A DNA stretch of 64,000 nucleotides from Streptomyces sp. NBC_00513 (GCF_041431415.1 NZ_CP107845.1:7378001-7442000); one strand, 5' to 3'. Shown: positions 51,515 to 61,178, numbered from the stretch's first letter. Made by a program: numbers and translations. Notes: generated by a model from the sequence alone, not told the origin.

Positions 51515-52231
51515 TCAGGAGACGGCGTACCACTGGCTGGCCCAGCCGGTGTTGATCGTGCTGGTGGACTGTTCGGCGAGGTTCAAGGTGGCCGGGAGCG
51601 AGGTCTGTCCGGTCAGCACGGTGCTGTAGCGGAGATTCGGCGGGGTCAGCCCCGCGTTCACCGAGATCCCGGCCCCCGTCGACTTGAGGGTGAGGGCGTT
51701 GGTGGCCCAGTTCCCGTTGAGGAGCAGGGCCACGAAATAGGTGCCGGGCTCGGCGGTGAAGGACTTGGACAGGGGCAGCGGTTTGGCTATCGCGTCGGTC
51801 ATGAGCTGCGGCGAGATGTCGGCGGTGGACGCGCGCAGGGTGCCGCGGGCGTCGTAGACACCGAGGTAGCAGTCGGAGAGCCGGGCGTTGGGGTCGATGC
51901 CGGCCAACCCCAACCAGATGTTGGACCACGGCGTCCGCTCGCGCAGCACGATCCGCACCAGGGTGACCCGTCCGGCCACGCCCGCGACGGACTGAGACGT
52001 CACGTGCCCCGCGTCGTTGGGGTCCCCGGTCCAGGCCAGCAGGTTCTGGTCCTGCGGCCGGGGACCCTCGTACCCTCCGGCGCCGCCGGGCGCGGTGGAC
52101 GCCGCCGGAGGGGGAGTGGCGGCGCCGCTCGCGCGCGGGCTCCCGCCGGGCGAGGTGCAACCGGCCAGGACGAGCAGCGCCGCGAGCGCGGCGGCGAGGC
52201 CGGTCGATACGGCGGTGGTACGGGTGCGCAT
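51515..52231 (-). CDS. Putative lipoprotein
   Basis: 238 aa. Lipobox VLAGC with Cys25 after a typical signal sequence, then a Pro/Ala-rich linker of about 40 residues and a beta-rich domain (VTLVRIVLRERTPWSNIWLG, GTYFVALLLNGNWATNAL). The family is not recognised; it looks like a carbohydrate-binding or adhesin-like beta sandwich. Expected on the outer face of the membrane. Confidence 0.75.
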   Translation of the reverse strand: MRTRTTAVSTGLAAALAALLVLAGCTSPGGSPRASGAATPPPAASTAPGGAGGYEGPRPQDQNLLAWTGDPNDAGHVTSQSVAGVAGRVTLVRIVLRERTPWSNIWLGLAGIDPNARLSDCYLGVYDARGTLRASTADISPQLMTDAIAKPLPLSKSFTAEPGTYFVALLLNGNWATNALTLKSTGAGISVNAGLTPPNLRYSTVLTGQTSLPATLNLAEQSTSTINTGWASQWYAVS

Positions 52232-52336
52232 GGTCCCCCCATGAGGTGCTGATGTGGCGAGGTGCCATGGTCACACGGCACCGAAATCGGGGTGCGCCCG
52301 GTCCGGGGCGGTGTCACAGTCACCGTCGTGACCTTG

Positions 52337-52819
52337 ATGGACGTACTCGTCGACTTCGCCCGTACCGGCCGGCTCGGCCCGCTCCACTGCGGCATGCCCC
52401 TGGCCGAGGCCGAAACGCTCCTCGGACCTGGGCGCCCCCATCCCGCCATCCTGATGAAGGGCCCCGACGTCGACGGCTACCCGTACGCGTGGGGCGGCCT
52501 CCGACTGGTCGTCACCCGCCGGGCCGTCAGCGGCGTGTGGATCACGCTCCGGCCCGGATCCGCCGTGAACCTCCCACCGCTCGTCCTGCCCGATGCCGGG
52601 GAGTACGAGGCGACGGTGCTCCGTGAGGACCTCACCACAGCCCTCGACGGCGTGGGCTGCCACCACGAGATCGACCCCGTCCTCACCTTCGACGAGCAGT
52701 CGAGCATCCGCACCCGGCCCGCCGATGTGTGCGCCGTCTTCAGCCTGCCCGGTCGGGACGACCGGGTGCCGCACCGCGATCGGCACCACCTCCACGACCT
52801 GCACAGACACACGGCCTGA
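52337..52819 (+). CDS. Hypothetical protein
   Basis: 160 aa from ATG 52337 (GTG 52328 possible). Not recognised. The mid-region GMPLAEAETLLGPGRPHPAI and a beta-rich stretch (GGLRLVVTRRAVSGVWITL) resemble small Streptomyces proteins beside SMI1/immunity-type genes, but this is only an impression. The C-terminus is His/Asp/Arg-rich (RDRHHLHDLHRHTA). Soluble. Confidence 0.6.
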   Translation: MDVLVDFARTGRLGPLHCGMPLAEAETLLGPGRPHPAILMKGPDVDGYPYAWGGLRLVVTRRAVSGVWITLRPGSAVNLPPLVLPDAGEYEATVLREDLTTALDGVGCHHEIDPVLTFDEQSSIRTRPADVCAVFSLPGRDDRVPHRDRHHLHDLHRHTA

Positions 52820-52904
52820 CGGTGCGGCCCGCCCCAGGCCCGCTCCGGCCGAAGTGCCCCGGCGCGGGGCCGGACCAGACCTGCCGTGGCGGGGCCGTGG
52901 CGGG

Positions 52905-54146
52905 TCATCCGCCCCCGCTGCCCGGCGTACTCGGGTTGGTCGGGCCGCTCGGAGTCACCGACGGTTGCGCCGGCGGGAGGGGCCAGACGTGGTCGGGCGT
53001 CACGATGGAGGTGACCGCGTTCCCGATCATCGAGGACAGGTTCATGCCCTTGTAGTCGATGTCGGTGTTGACCAGTACCACGAGGGTCGCGTCCTCGGCG
53101 GGGAGCTGCGCGGCGATGGATTCGTAGCCGGGCAACTCCCCGTTGTGGCCGAGCCAGCCGTTGAAATCGAGGATGCCGAGACCGTACGAGGCACCGGGAA
53201 CTCCGACCGATCGGGTCTCCAGCCGCTCGGCCTGCGTTTCCTTGGTGAGGAGTGTGCCGTCCGCCAACGCCGGAGCCCAGGCATGGAGGTCGTCGAGGTC
53301 GGAGACGGCCCCACCGGCGGCCCAGGCCCACGAGGGATTCCAGTCGGTGGCGTCGGCGACGCTGTCGTTCGGTGTGAAGTCCGTGTACCCGTGGGCGTGC
53401 GGGTCGGGGATGGCGCTGTCGTCGGGCAGCGAGGTGTCGTTCAACTTCAGCGGCGTGAAGACGTGTTCCTCGAGGTAGTCGCCGAGGCTCTGCCCACTGA
53501 CCTTCTCGATCAGCATGCCGAGCAGCACGGTGTTCGTGTTGCTGTACTGCCACTTGGTGCCGGGCGCGAAGTTCGGCGGGTGACTGAAGGCGATGTCCAG
53601 GAGCCCGCGCGGCGTGTAGGCCCGATGCGGGTCGGCGCGCACTTGCGCCAACCATGCTTTGTCCTCCGTGTAGTTGAAGAGGCCGCTGCTCATCCCCGCC
53701 AGTTGGCGCAGGGTGATCTCGTCGCCGCCGGGGACACCGGTGACGTACCGGGATATCGGGTCGTCGAGCGCGACCTTGCCCGCGTCGACGAGTTGGAGGA
53801 CGCCCGTGATGGTGAACGTCTTCGTGATGCTCCCGATCCTCGTGAAGAGGTCGGACTTCATGGGAGTCCCCGTCCGTGTGTCCGCGACGCCGAAGGACTT
53901 CTCGTACGTGCCGCGCCGGGGGATCCACAGACCGACGTTGAGACCCGGTACATCGGCCTCGTCCATGATCCTCGTGATCGCCGCGTCCAGTTTCCGTACG
54001 GTGGTGGGATCGAGGTCCCGCTGCGCGGAGGCGACGGCCCGGTCGGGGGTGGTGCCCGCGCAGAGGGCGGCGAGCAGGACGGCCGCCACGGCGGGTACGG
54101 CGGCCCGGCTGGACCGTCGAGCATGCGACGGGCGATACCTGCCCAT
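52905..54146 (-). CDS. Secreted serine hydrolase (beta-lactamase / D-Ala-D-Ala carboxypeptidase type)
   Basis: 413 aa, signal peptide about residues 1-40. All class C-type motifs are intact: SITK at 106-109 (nucleophile Ser and Lys), YSN at 201-203 and HNG late (GWLGHNGELPGYES). Likely D-aminopeptidase, carboxypeptidase or esterase acting outside the cell. It is the functional counterpart of the Lys-less paralogue at 11269. The C-terminus is a Pro/Ser/Gly-rich linker with no further domain, possibly wall-associated. Confidence 0.92.
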   Translation of the reverse strand: MGRYRPSHARRSSRAAVPAVAAVLLAALCAGTTPDRAVASAQRDLDPTTVRKLDAAITRIMDEADVPGLNVGLWIPRRGTYEKSFGVADTRTGTPMKSDLFTRIGSITKTFTITGVLQLVDAGKVALDDPISRYVTGVPGGDEITLRQLAGMSSGLFNYTEDKAWLAQVRADPHRAYTPRGLLDIAFSHPPNFAPGTKWQYSNTNTVLLGMLIEKVSGQSLGDYLEEHVFTPLKLNDTSLPDDSAIPDPHAHGYTDFTPNDSVADATDWNPSWAWAAGGAVSDLDDLHAWAPALADGTLLTKETQAERLETRSVGVPGASYGLGILDFNGWLGHNGELPGYESIAAQLPAEDATLVVLVNTDIDYKGMNLSSMIGNAVTSIVTPDHVWPLPPAQPSVTPSGPTNPSTPGSGGG

Positions 54147-54335
54147 GGTCGTTCACCTCTGGTCCGGGTCGATCGGACAAGCGTTTCCCGAGCCCCCGAC
54201 GGTGTCTCCCACCATGGTAGGAGCGCCCGACCTGCCACGCGATGTCGAAGCGACCACCGGACCGGCCGCGCCCCGCACGTCCGCGGCGCTCGTGCACCGC
54301 CAGGCCCCGCAGGGCTTCGGATCAACGACCCTTGG

Positions 54336-55451
54336 TCACGGCCTCCGGCCCGGGGCCGGGTCACGTCGTTCCGGTCGCCGCCCCGTCGCCGGCAGAAGCA
54401 GCGGGCCGGCCCGTTTGGCACGGCGCTGGACGAGGGCCGTCTCCATGCGGCCGATGCCGGGCAGCGCCGCCAACTCGACGGTCAGGTAGTCGTACAACCC
54501 GCCGGGGTCGCGGCACTGGAGCATGGCGAAGACCGAGGCCCGGCCCGTCGTGACGGCCGCGAAGGCGACCGCGTCGTGCCGTGACAGCGCCCGGGTCACC
54601 TCGCCCAGCGCGGCGGGCGCCACCTCCAACCACAACAGCGCCTCCACCGGGAAACCGAAGCGGGACGGATCCACGTCCACCTCGAAGTGGAGCACCCCGG
54701 CAGCCCGGAGCCCGGCGACGCGGCGACGCACCGTCGAAGCCGACCAACCGGTGACGTCGGCCAGCCGTGCCACGTCGGCCCGACCGTCCCGGCCCAGTTC
54801 CCCCGCCAGCCGTGCGTCCGCCGCGCCCCAGCCGGACTCCGACTCCCCGGCGGCGACCCGCACGTCCTCCGGGTTCTCCGCGGCCACCGGGCCCTTCGCG
54901 GCCTTCGGGGGCGCGAGGGCGTCCGGGCCGTCGACCGGCTCCCCCGGGGCGCCGAGCAGGGCCGCCCGCTCGGACGCGTCCAGGGCGCTCGTACGGCCCG
55001 CCCAGCCGCCGACCCCCGCCACCGGTCGCAGTACGCAGCCCGCCTCCACGTCCCGGACTCCGGGGGTCCGCAGCAGGTGGTCGAAGAGGGGACGCCCACC
55101 CTCGGCGCCCGCCGCGGGTGTACGCGCCATGCAGGTCAGGCGCGTCCCGCCGGCGAGCGGGGCGATCCACGAGGTGTCGTCGCGCTGGGCGAGGGCGGTG
55201 GCCAGCGCGTCGGCGGCATCGGGCGTGCAGTCGATGCGGACGAACCAGTCGAGCATCCCGATCCGCCGACTGTCCACGAGCCCGACCACCCGAACCACCA
55301 GCTCCGACCGCAGCCGGTGGTAGCGGCGCGCCACGGTCCGCTCGGGCGCCCCCAGCACCGAGGCGATCCTGCTGAACGAGGCCCGTCCGTCGATCTGAAG
55401 GGCGTGGATCAGACGCCGGTCCAGCTCGTCCAGCGTGACGGATCGCGTCAT
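54336..55451 (-). CDS. Lrp/AsnC-family regulator with two HTH-RAM units
   Basis: 371 aa from ATG 55451 (GGAGGG upstream), about twice the normal Lrp length. The first HTH is residues 5-50 (LDELDRRLIHALQIDGRASF). A second, ADVARLADVTGWSASTVRRR, starts near 225. Each is followed by an amino-acid-binding RAM-like domain, linked by an Ala/Pro/Gly-rich segment. Tandem Lrp proteins are common in Streptomyces. The adjacent divergent DoxX gene is a likely target. Confidence 0.87.
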   Translation of the reverse strand: MTRSVTLDELDRRLIHALQIDGRASFSRIASVLGAPERTVARRYHRLRSELVVRVVGLVDSRRIGMLDWFVRIDCTPDAADALATALAQRDDTSWIAPLAGGTRLTCMARTPAAGAEGGRPLFDHLLRTPGVRDVEAGCVLRPVAGVGGWAGRTSALDASERAALLGAPGEPVDGPDALAPPKAAKGPVAAENPEDVRVAAGESESGWGAADARLAGELGRDGRADVARLADVTGWSASTVRRRVAGLRAAGVLHFEVDVDPSRFGFPVEALLWLEVAPAALGEVTRALSRHDAVAFAAVTTGRASVFAMLQCRDPGGLYDYLTVELAALPGIGRMETALVQRRAKRAGPLLLPATGRRPERRDPAPGRRP

Positions 55452-55671
55452 GAAAGGCCCTCCGCGCGTCTGATCCCACCGTTGGCGGCGACTGTACAGC
55501 GCCCCCGGGAGCCGCGGGCGGGACGCTGACGGGGTCGTGCAGATCCAGCGGATCGACCCGGACACCGTCCGCGGATCGGCCGCGGCCCTGACCGACGGTT
55601 CCGCCTGACCGCCAACCCCGTCTCCCACGGATCCACCGACTCGGGTTGCCTCACGGAGGGGAGTTCCGGAC

Positions 55672-56157
55672 ATGGAACCGCTCGTCACACTCGTCGCCGT
55701 CACCGGCCTGCTCCTGCTCGCCGGTGCGCTCGGGGTCGTACGGTCGCGGCCGCCGGTCGTGGCCCTGCGGGGCGGTCTGGCCGCCATGTTCACGCTCACC
55801 GCGAGCGCGCATTTCGTCGGGATGCGCGAGGAGATCGTCGCCATGGTGCCGCCGGCCCTGCCCGCGCCGGAACTGCTCGTCACCGTGACCGGCGTCGTCG
55901 AACTCGCCTGCGCGCTGGGGCTGCTGTGGTCGCGGGCGACCCGCGCGTCGGCCGCCGTGCTGAGCGCGCTGCTGATCGCGATGTTCCCCGCCAACGTGCA
56001 CGCCGCCGGCGGCGACGCGCCCTGGTGGGACCGGCTGGGCCCGCGGGCGGCCCTGCAGGCCGTTTTCCTCGCGGCCACGGTCATCGTGCTGACCCGCCAC
56101 GGCCGGGCGGTCGCCCGAACGCCGGCACCGCCCACGCGCGACTCGCCGACGAGGTGA
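55672..56157 (+). CDS. DoxX-family membrane protein
   Basis: 161 aa, four TM helices. DoxX/DUF4267-like pattern: TASAHFVGMREEIVAMVPPAL, then VVELACALGLLWSRAT and SALLIAMFPANVHAA. Function of the family is uncertain (thiol or quinone-linked processes). GGAG ribosome site 10 bases before ATG. Divergent from the double-Lrp gene 220 bases away. Confidence 0.85.
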   Translation: MEPLVTLVAVTGLLLLAGALGVVRSRPPVVALRGGLAAMFTLTASAHFVGMREEIVAMVPPALPAPELLVTVTGVVELACALGLLWSRATRASAAVLSALLIAMFPANVHAAGGDAPWWDRLGPRAALQAVFLAATVIVLTRHGRAVARTPAPPTRDSPTR

Positions 56158-56513
56158 CCGCAGCCGCGCACGGAGGGGCGTACGGAAGGGCGTACGGGGC
56201 GGGCGGTGGCTCGCGGGATCCGGGATCCGCTCGGCTCGGTCGGGGCCGGCCGGCGCCGCCGGCTCCCTTCCATTCGGGGCTACACCACACCCTTGCGGGT
56301 GACGGTTCGGAATGGTGTGCGGATGTGTACGGGGTGAGCGTGCGAGGTTCTCTCCCGGACAGGGCTGTGGCCCACATCGTGCGTGGAGACCTCGGCCTCC
56401 CGACACGGGTCGGCAGGCGGCGGCGCGCGGATCGGGCGTCGATCGCTCCTGTCCACTCACGCCTGCCCTTCGTGTCGTCGAAGGTCAGGCTCGCACCCAC
56501 CGGAAGGAAGCAC

Positions 56514-57011
56514 ATGAGGAAGCTCGCTTGGGCTGCACGCGGTGTCGCGGCAGTATCGGGGGCCATGCTCCTGGGAGCGCTGGCAGTGCCGTCCGCGGTC
56601 GCCGACGGCCCGGAATCCAAGGGCGGCGCCCCGGCCTCGCCCGACAGCCGCAAGTGTCAGACGGACCGTGACGTCAGCTCGGCCGTGGTCGATTACGGCG
56701 GGAGTGTTCTGTTCGAGACCGTGTTCCGCGCGGCGACCGACCGTCAGGGCCACGCGTTCCTCAACGACAGCCGCAACCCGGGTGTCTGGATCAACCTCGG
56801 TCTGCTCGACGGCGCACCCAAGTGCACCCGCGGCACCGCCGTCTCGGTCACCGAGGAGAGCCCCGGCCACCTCTTCATCACCCTGCTGGGCAGCAACGGG
56901 AAGCTGCACCAGGCCCGCTGCGTCACCAGCAGCACTGTGCCGTTCACGCCCGCGACCCTCCCCGCGGCGTGCGCCCCCGGCTTCACGACCCTCGCGGGCA
57001 CGCCCGTTTAA
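56514..57011 (+). CDS. Secreted protein of unknown function
   Basis: 165 aa from ATG 56514 (GGAAGGAAG upstream). Signal peptide cleaved after AVA near residue 30. The mature part has three spaced Cys residues plus one near the end and is beta-rich (SSAVVDYGGSVLFETVF, NPGVWINLGLLDG, GHLFITLLGSNGKLHQ). Not recognised. The 356 bases between the DoxX gene and this one have no gene. Confidence 0.7.
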   Translation: MRKLAWAARGVAAVSGAMLLGALAVPSAVADGPESKGGAPASPDSRKCQTDRDVSSAVVDYGGSVLFETVFRAATDRQGHAFLNDSRNPGVWINLGLLDGAPKCTRGTAVSVTEESPGHLFITLLGSNGKLHQARCVTSSTVPFTPATLPAACAPGFTTLAGTPV

Positions 57012-57132
57012 CCACTGGGCCCGGTCCTGCCCGTCAGCGCACCGGACCTGAGTGGATGCCCGCCGTCACGGCCGGCCGCACCGCGCGGTCGGCCGTGACG
57101 CGTGTCCGGACGGGGCAATTCTTCCGCCGCGG

Positions 57133-57564
57133 TCAGACCTGCCCGAGGTCCGAGCTCACCCACCGCTGCGGACGCATGTGGAACACGAGCTGCGCGCCGT
57201 GGTCCTTCCAGGCGAAATCGACGTAGCCGTCCACCTTCTCCGCCGGCAGGTACCGTGAGGCGATCTCCACCAGCTGTTCGCGTCGGGCGGGCGCGGTCGA
57301 GATGACCGGACCCTCGACCGACACGTACCGGATCGTCGGCTCCAGACGGTCCACCATGAGCGTGAACCGGCCTGCGGACCCGATCAGTTCGGCCTTGCGG
57401 GAGTCCCGGCCGGTCATGATCCAGAGGTCGCCGCCGGGAGCGTACTGGTACCAGATCGGGACGGTCAGCGGTGCGCGTTCACCGTCCGCGCCCGCGCTCA
57501 CCGCGAAGGCGGCGACATGGGGCTCGGAGAGGAACTGCTCACGCTCGGTACGGGACAGGGCCAC
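57133..57564 (-). CDS. PPOX-class (F420- or flavin-dependent) oxidoreductase
   Basis: 143 aa from GTG 57564 with AAGGAG upstream. Split-barrel fold: REQFLSEPHVAAFAVSAGA, then LTVPIWYQYAPGGDLWIMTG and DSRKAELIGSAGRFTLMVD. Sits alone after the CAP-protein terminator. Cofactor not resolvable. Confidence 0.85.
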   Translation of the reverse strand: MALSRTEREQFLSEPHVAAFAVSAGADGERAPLTVPIWYQYAPGGDLWIMTGRDSRKAELIGSAGRFTLMVDRLEPTIRYVSVEGPVISTAPARREQLVEIASRYLPAEKVDGYVDFAWKDHGAQLVFHMRPQRWVSSDLGQV

Positions 57565-57750
57565 GGCACACTCCTTCGGTGGGGAGACCTTCCATGAGAG
57601 GAATCTGCCCCGCTTCGCCCGCATTCCCCGCTTCTCACCCGCATGGCGCAGGGGGCCACCGAGACGCCCGGCACCGGTCGCCGCGCGGCGACCGCTCCGA
57701 CGGCGAGACCTCGGTGTGGGCCCCGGTCGTGGCCCTGCTCCGCGCGTCAC

Positions 57751-57796
57751 GGCCTTCGGCGGAGGCGACCGGGTCAGGTCGCCTCCGCCGAAGGCC
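57751..57796 (-). terminator. Perfect 20-bp hairpin downstream of the CAP-protein gene
   Basis: Two exactly complementary 20-base arms (57751-57770 and 57777-57796) flank a 6-base loop. It lies 22 bases past the leftward stop at 57819. Confidence 0.88.
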
Positions 57797-57818
57797 GCGA
57801 GATCGTGATCCGCCGAGA

Positions 57819-58616
57819 TCAGCGCGCGGCGCCGAAGTCCTGCGTCCAGTAGGAGTTCGGCTCCGCCAAGCCGACGCCGATCTCCTTGAACGCGCAGTTG
57901 AGGATGTTCTCCCGGTGTCCGGGGCTGTTCATCCAGCCGTTCATGACCTGCTCGGGCGTGCTGTAGCCGTAGGCGACGTTCTCGCCGTAGGTCATCCAGC
58001 TGTAGCCGGCGCGGGTGATGCGCGCACCCGGGTCCGAGCCGTCGGAGCCGGTGTGCGACATGTTGGAGTGCGCGGCCATGTCCTTGCTGTGGTTCAGCGC
58101 GGCGGTCGTCAGCTTCGCATTGACGGTGAGCGCCGAGCACCCCGCCTTGGCGCGCTCCTGGTTGACGAGGGCCACCACCTCGGCGGCCGGACCGGAGGAC
58201 GGCACGGTCGGGCTGGTCGGCTGTGTCGTGGCCACGGGGGCCGTCGGGGCGACCGGAGCGGGCTCCGACGGCCTCACGGGCTTCGTCGCCGTGGGGGGCT
58301 TCGTCGCGCCGGTCGACGGCTTCGTCTTGTGCGGACGGTGGCTGACCGGGGCCGGCGGCGTGGACGCCGTGGACGGTTCGACCGTCTCGATCGGGATGCT
58401 CGCGTCGCCCGCCAGGTTCTGGAGCGACGTGTCGGGGGTGGGGGCACTGGTGGTGGGGACACTGTGGGAGGGGCGCACGTGCCGGCCGGTGGCGGTCGCC
58501 GCACCCGACTCCTGGGTGTCCAGGCACGCCATGGCGGCGGTGGGTATGCCCACGATGCCCAGGGTGACGGCGGCGATCGATATTTTCTTGTAGTGCGTCC
58601 TCTTACGGTGCTTCAT
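57819..58616 (-). CDS. Secreted CAP (SCP/PR-1) domain protein
   Basis: 265 aa from ATG 58616 (GAGG upstream). Signal or TM segment residues 10-30, a Thr/Pro/Ser/Lys-rich linker of about 110 residues, then a CAP domain: VVALVNQERAKAGC, LNHSKDMAAHSNMSHTG, RAGYSWMTYGENVAYG and MNSPGHRENILNCAFKEIGV with the conserved His and Glu residues. Bacterial CAP proteins are surface-exposed, with roles in envelope or host/predator interaction mostly unknown. Confidence 0.9.
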   Translation of the reverse strand: MKHRKRTHYKKISIAAVTLGIVGIPTAAMACLDTQESGAATATGRHVRPSHSVPTTSAPTPDTSLQNLAGDASIPIETVEPSTASTPPAPVSHRPHKTKPSTGATKPPTATKPVRPSEPAPVAPTAPVATTQPTSPTVPSSGPAAEVVALVNQERAKAGCSALTVNAKLTTAALNHSKDMAAHSNMSHTGSDGSDPGARITRAGYSWMTYGENVAYGYSTPEQVMNGWMNSPGHRENILNCAFKEIGVGLAEPNSYWTQDFGAAR

Positions 58617-59355
58617 GCGTGACCTCACTTGGTTTCTGCGAAGCGTCCTGCGCCTGAGCTGCTGGAGCGCCGGGCGGGCCGCCATTCTTAGAAGCCCCGG
58701 AAGGGGCTGGCAAGTCTCGGCGTCGACTCGCGCCCCGGCGCCGCTCACCGGGCTTGAAATGGGCGGGGAGTCGTGCTGACCGACCGGCCGACATGATCCG
58801 TGAGACGAGTGACGCCCCCTCAGGAACCCCTCGGGCAGGCTTGATCGCCCCCTTCGGTCTCACTCCCCGAGACGCCCATTTCGGCAGAGAGGGGAATGTC
58901 GAGCCCCAACGGACAAATCTCTATATGTCCGGGAGGCGGTAGTGGACGTAATGGTTCCGTGATCTCTCGATGCCCCGTGACTCATGTCACTGTTTCGAGC
59001 GGAACCACGCGCCGTTCGGCGGCCGCACGCCGCGTTCGCGCTCGCGCGCGTCGGCCTGATCGCCGGGCCGGCGTGCACGACCCTCGGGCGAGTCCCGCTC
59101 CCGTGTCGACGGGCGTCCCGCGGGCCGAGGGCTGGCGACGTCCGGCCGGCCGGCCGTGCGACAGACCATGAAGGAACCCCGGTAGGGACCAAGTAGCCCT
59201 GTGCGCAAACGCGTTGTGTACCGCACCGGACGCTGAACAGCCGCTGCCGGGACCCTTGCTGTGCCGTCGAGGTTCGCCAATGATGCTCCCGGCGCGCCGA
59301 CCGACACGGTCGGGAGCCACACGTCACCCCCGAACCGAACGGCCGGAGGCCTGTT
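58617..59355. other. 739-base divergent intergenic region
   Basis: No gene seen. It separates the leftward CAP gene and rightward NPP1 gene. A Crp-like site lies at 58977-58990, in an AT-richer section (58900-59000). A hairpin AGCCCC-GGAA-GGGGCT at 58693-58708 lies in the CAP leader. I checked for the c-di-AMP (ydaO) riboswitch common before cell-wall genes and did not find its conserved blocks. Confidence 0.5.
58977..58990. promoter_or_regulatory. Crp-like binding site
   Basis: GTGACTCATGTCAC fits the GTG-N6-GNCAC consensus known for Streptomyces Crp. It sits between divergent secreted-protein genes. A function is inferred. Confidence 0.45.
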
Positions 59356-60123
59356 GTGCGGACCAGTCATCACATCCGGAGATCATCCGTCGTCGTCGGC
59401 ACCGCCCTGGCGCTGGTCGTCGCCGTCGCCCAGACGGCCTTCGCGGCTCCGCCCCCGGCGCTCCCCACCAACGCCGAGGCAGTCGAGCTGACCTTCCAGC
59501 CGGCCTTCGACTACGACACGGACGGCTGCTACCCGACACCCGCCATCGGGCCGACCGGAGTCCTGAACGGCGGCCTCAAACCCAGCGGGGCCCTCAACGG
59601 CAACTGCCGCGACGCCTCGGACCTCGCCAACACCAACAGCTACTCCCGCGCCAAGTGCAACAACGGGTGGTGCGCCGTGGTGTACGCCCTGTACTTCGAG
59701 AAGGACCAGGCCATACCCGGCATCGGGCTCGGCGGCCACCGCCACGACTGGGAACACGTCGTCGTGTGGATCCAGGACAACCAGGCGAAGTACGTCGCCA
59801 CCTCGGCCCACGGCGACTTCAACCTCCACACACGCGACCAGATCCGCTGGGACGGCACCCACGCCAAGGTCGTCTACCACAAGGACGGTGTCGGAACGCA
59901 CTGCTTCCGCGCCGCGAACACGAACGACGAGCCGCCGGAGAACCACCGCGGCACCTGGCAGTTCCCCGCGCTCGTCGGCTGGTCGGGCTATCCGGCGACG
60001 CTGCGGGACAAGCTCAGCCAGGCCGACTTCGGCAGTGCGCACTTCGGCCTGAAGGACGACTCCTTCTCGTCCCACCTCGCGAAGGCCAAACCGGCGGGCA
60101 TCCCCTTCGACCCGTACCAGTAG
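59356..60123 (+). CDS. NPP1-family (necrosis- and ethylene-inducing-like) secreted protein
   Basis: 255 aa from GTG 59356 (GGAGG upstream). Signal peptide cleaved after AFA near residue 30. The family heptapeptide is GHRHDWE (127-133), followed by HVVVWI, as in NLP/NPP1 proteins. Cys residues near 58, 84, 101 and 106 can form disulfides. In plant-associated microbes some NLPs damage dicot membranes; others, including many bacterial ones, have no known toxicity. No other virulence genes are seen here. Confidence 0.9.
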   Translation: MRTSHHIRRSSVVVGTALALVVAVAQTAFAAPPPALPTNAEAVELTFQPAFDYDTDGCYPTPAIGPTGVLNGGLKPSGALNGNCRDASDLANTNSYSRAKCNNGWCAVVYALYFEKDQAIPGIGLGGHRHDWEHVVVWIQDNQAKYVATSAHGDFNLHTRDQIRWDGTHAKVVYHKDGVGTHCFRAANTNDEPPENHRGTWQFPALVGWSGYPATLRDKLSQADFGSAHFGLKDDSFSSHLAKAKPAGIPFDPYQ

Positions 60124-60205
60124 ACACCCCGCGAGGCGCCCGGCGGCGCGGCCCGGAACCGGTCCGACGAGGAAGGCCCGAGCGGCTCCGACCACGCCCC
60201 GATCG

Positions 60206-60946
60206 TCACGGCCGGGGCGTCGACACGGGGCGCCGCGCGGGCTCCGCGGGGCCGCCCACCGGCGAGCCGGGGCGGCTGTGGGCCGGGATGCCCCGGTCGA
60301 AGTCGACGGACGTGAAGCGCCCGCGCAACGCGCGGTCGAGGACCACGAGCGACGCCGCCTCGGCCAGCCCGTGCGGGACCGGGACGGGCTCTCCCGGCCT
60401 CGGCGGCAGCCGCCGGGGCGCCTCCAGCCTCAGGAGCAGCCGCTCCAACCGTCGGTGGTGCCGCGCGAAGACCCGCGCCGGCGCCCACCGACCGCGGGCC
60501 TCCTGGCCCGCGAGCGCGTCCGCGGCGGACACCGCCAGCATCACGACATGGAGTTCCCGACCGTGCCGCGCCGCCGACCGTGCCAGCCGGCGGCGGATCC
60601 AGGGCCGGCTGCCACAGTCGTGGACCAGCAGCGGCCTTCCCGTGCCGAGGGCCTCGTGCAGTCTGCGCACGTACTCGATCCGGGCCCACGGTCGGTACAC
60701 CACGTAGGGCAGGCCGACCGGGACCCTGGCCCGGCAGGCTTCGCGGACGTCACGGGGATCGACCGTGAGCGTGCCGGGGGACCAGCTGCGCAACAGGGTG
60801 CTCTTGCCACTGCCCGGCAGACCCGATATGACCACCACCGCACCCGGGGGATAGGACAGACGGTCCGCCCCCACGTCACGGCCCCGCAGGTCCACAAGAC
60901 CGCGCGGCCGCAGTGCCGCCGGATCCGCCTGTTCCATGCCGCTCAT
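60206..60946 (-). CDS. P-loop ATPase/kinase-like protein
   Basis: 246 aa from ATG 60946 (another ATG at 60937). Walker A is GLPGSGKS at residues 42-49, close to the N-terminus as in small kinases and polynucleotide kinase-like proteins. Possible Walker B segment GRPLLVHDCGSRPW near 107-120. An Arg-rich LID-like segment follows. A kinase for a small molecule is plausible; target unknown. Confidence 0.75.
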   Translation of the reverse strand: MSGMEQADPAALRPRGLVDLRGRDVGADRLSYPPGAVVVISGLPGSGKSTLLRSWSPGTLTVDPRDVREACRARVPVGLPYVVYRPWARIEYVRRLHEALGTGRPLLVHDCGSRPWIRRRLARSAARHGRELHVVMLAVSAADALAGQEARGRWAPARVFARHHRRLERLLLRLEAPRRLPPRPGEPVPVPHGLAEAASLVVLDRALRGRFTSVDFDRGIPAHSRPGSPVGGPAEPARRPVSTPRP

Positions 60947-61140
60947 GTGGGCCCGCCCCTCGCTCCGTACATCGCCCCCGTCGGCCCGCGGGCCGACCGG
61001 GGACAGGGACACTGCCCACGACGTCGCACGGTCGCCTTCGTTCGACGGAGTCGTGGAAGAACGTCAGGACGGGGATTCACCGGCAGACGCTACCCCGGTG
61101 CGGAATCGGACCCGTCGGGGGGATCGACAAGCGTGAACGC

Positions 61141-61178
61141 CCCTCGGGCCGTTCCGTCATGACGGAACGGCCCGAGGG
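61141..61178 (-). terminator. Perfect 38-base palindrome downstream of the CNNM operon
   Basis: 19-base self-complementary arms with no loop bases form an exceptionally strong hairpin, 48 bases past the leftward stop at 61226. Confidence 0.88.

Noticed and set aside
58617..59355. c-di-AMP (ydaO) riboswitch before the CAP or NPP1 genes
   Set aside because: The conserved blocks of that element could not be found on either strand.
61141..61178. Long palindrome as an insertion-sequence end or attachment site
   Set aside because: No second copy or transposase or integrase nearby; position just after a stop fits a terminator.
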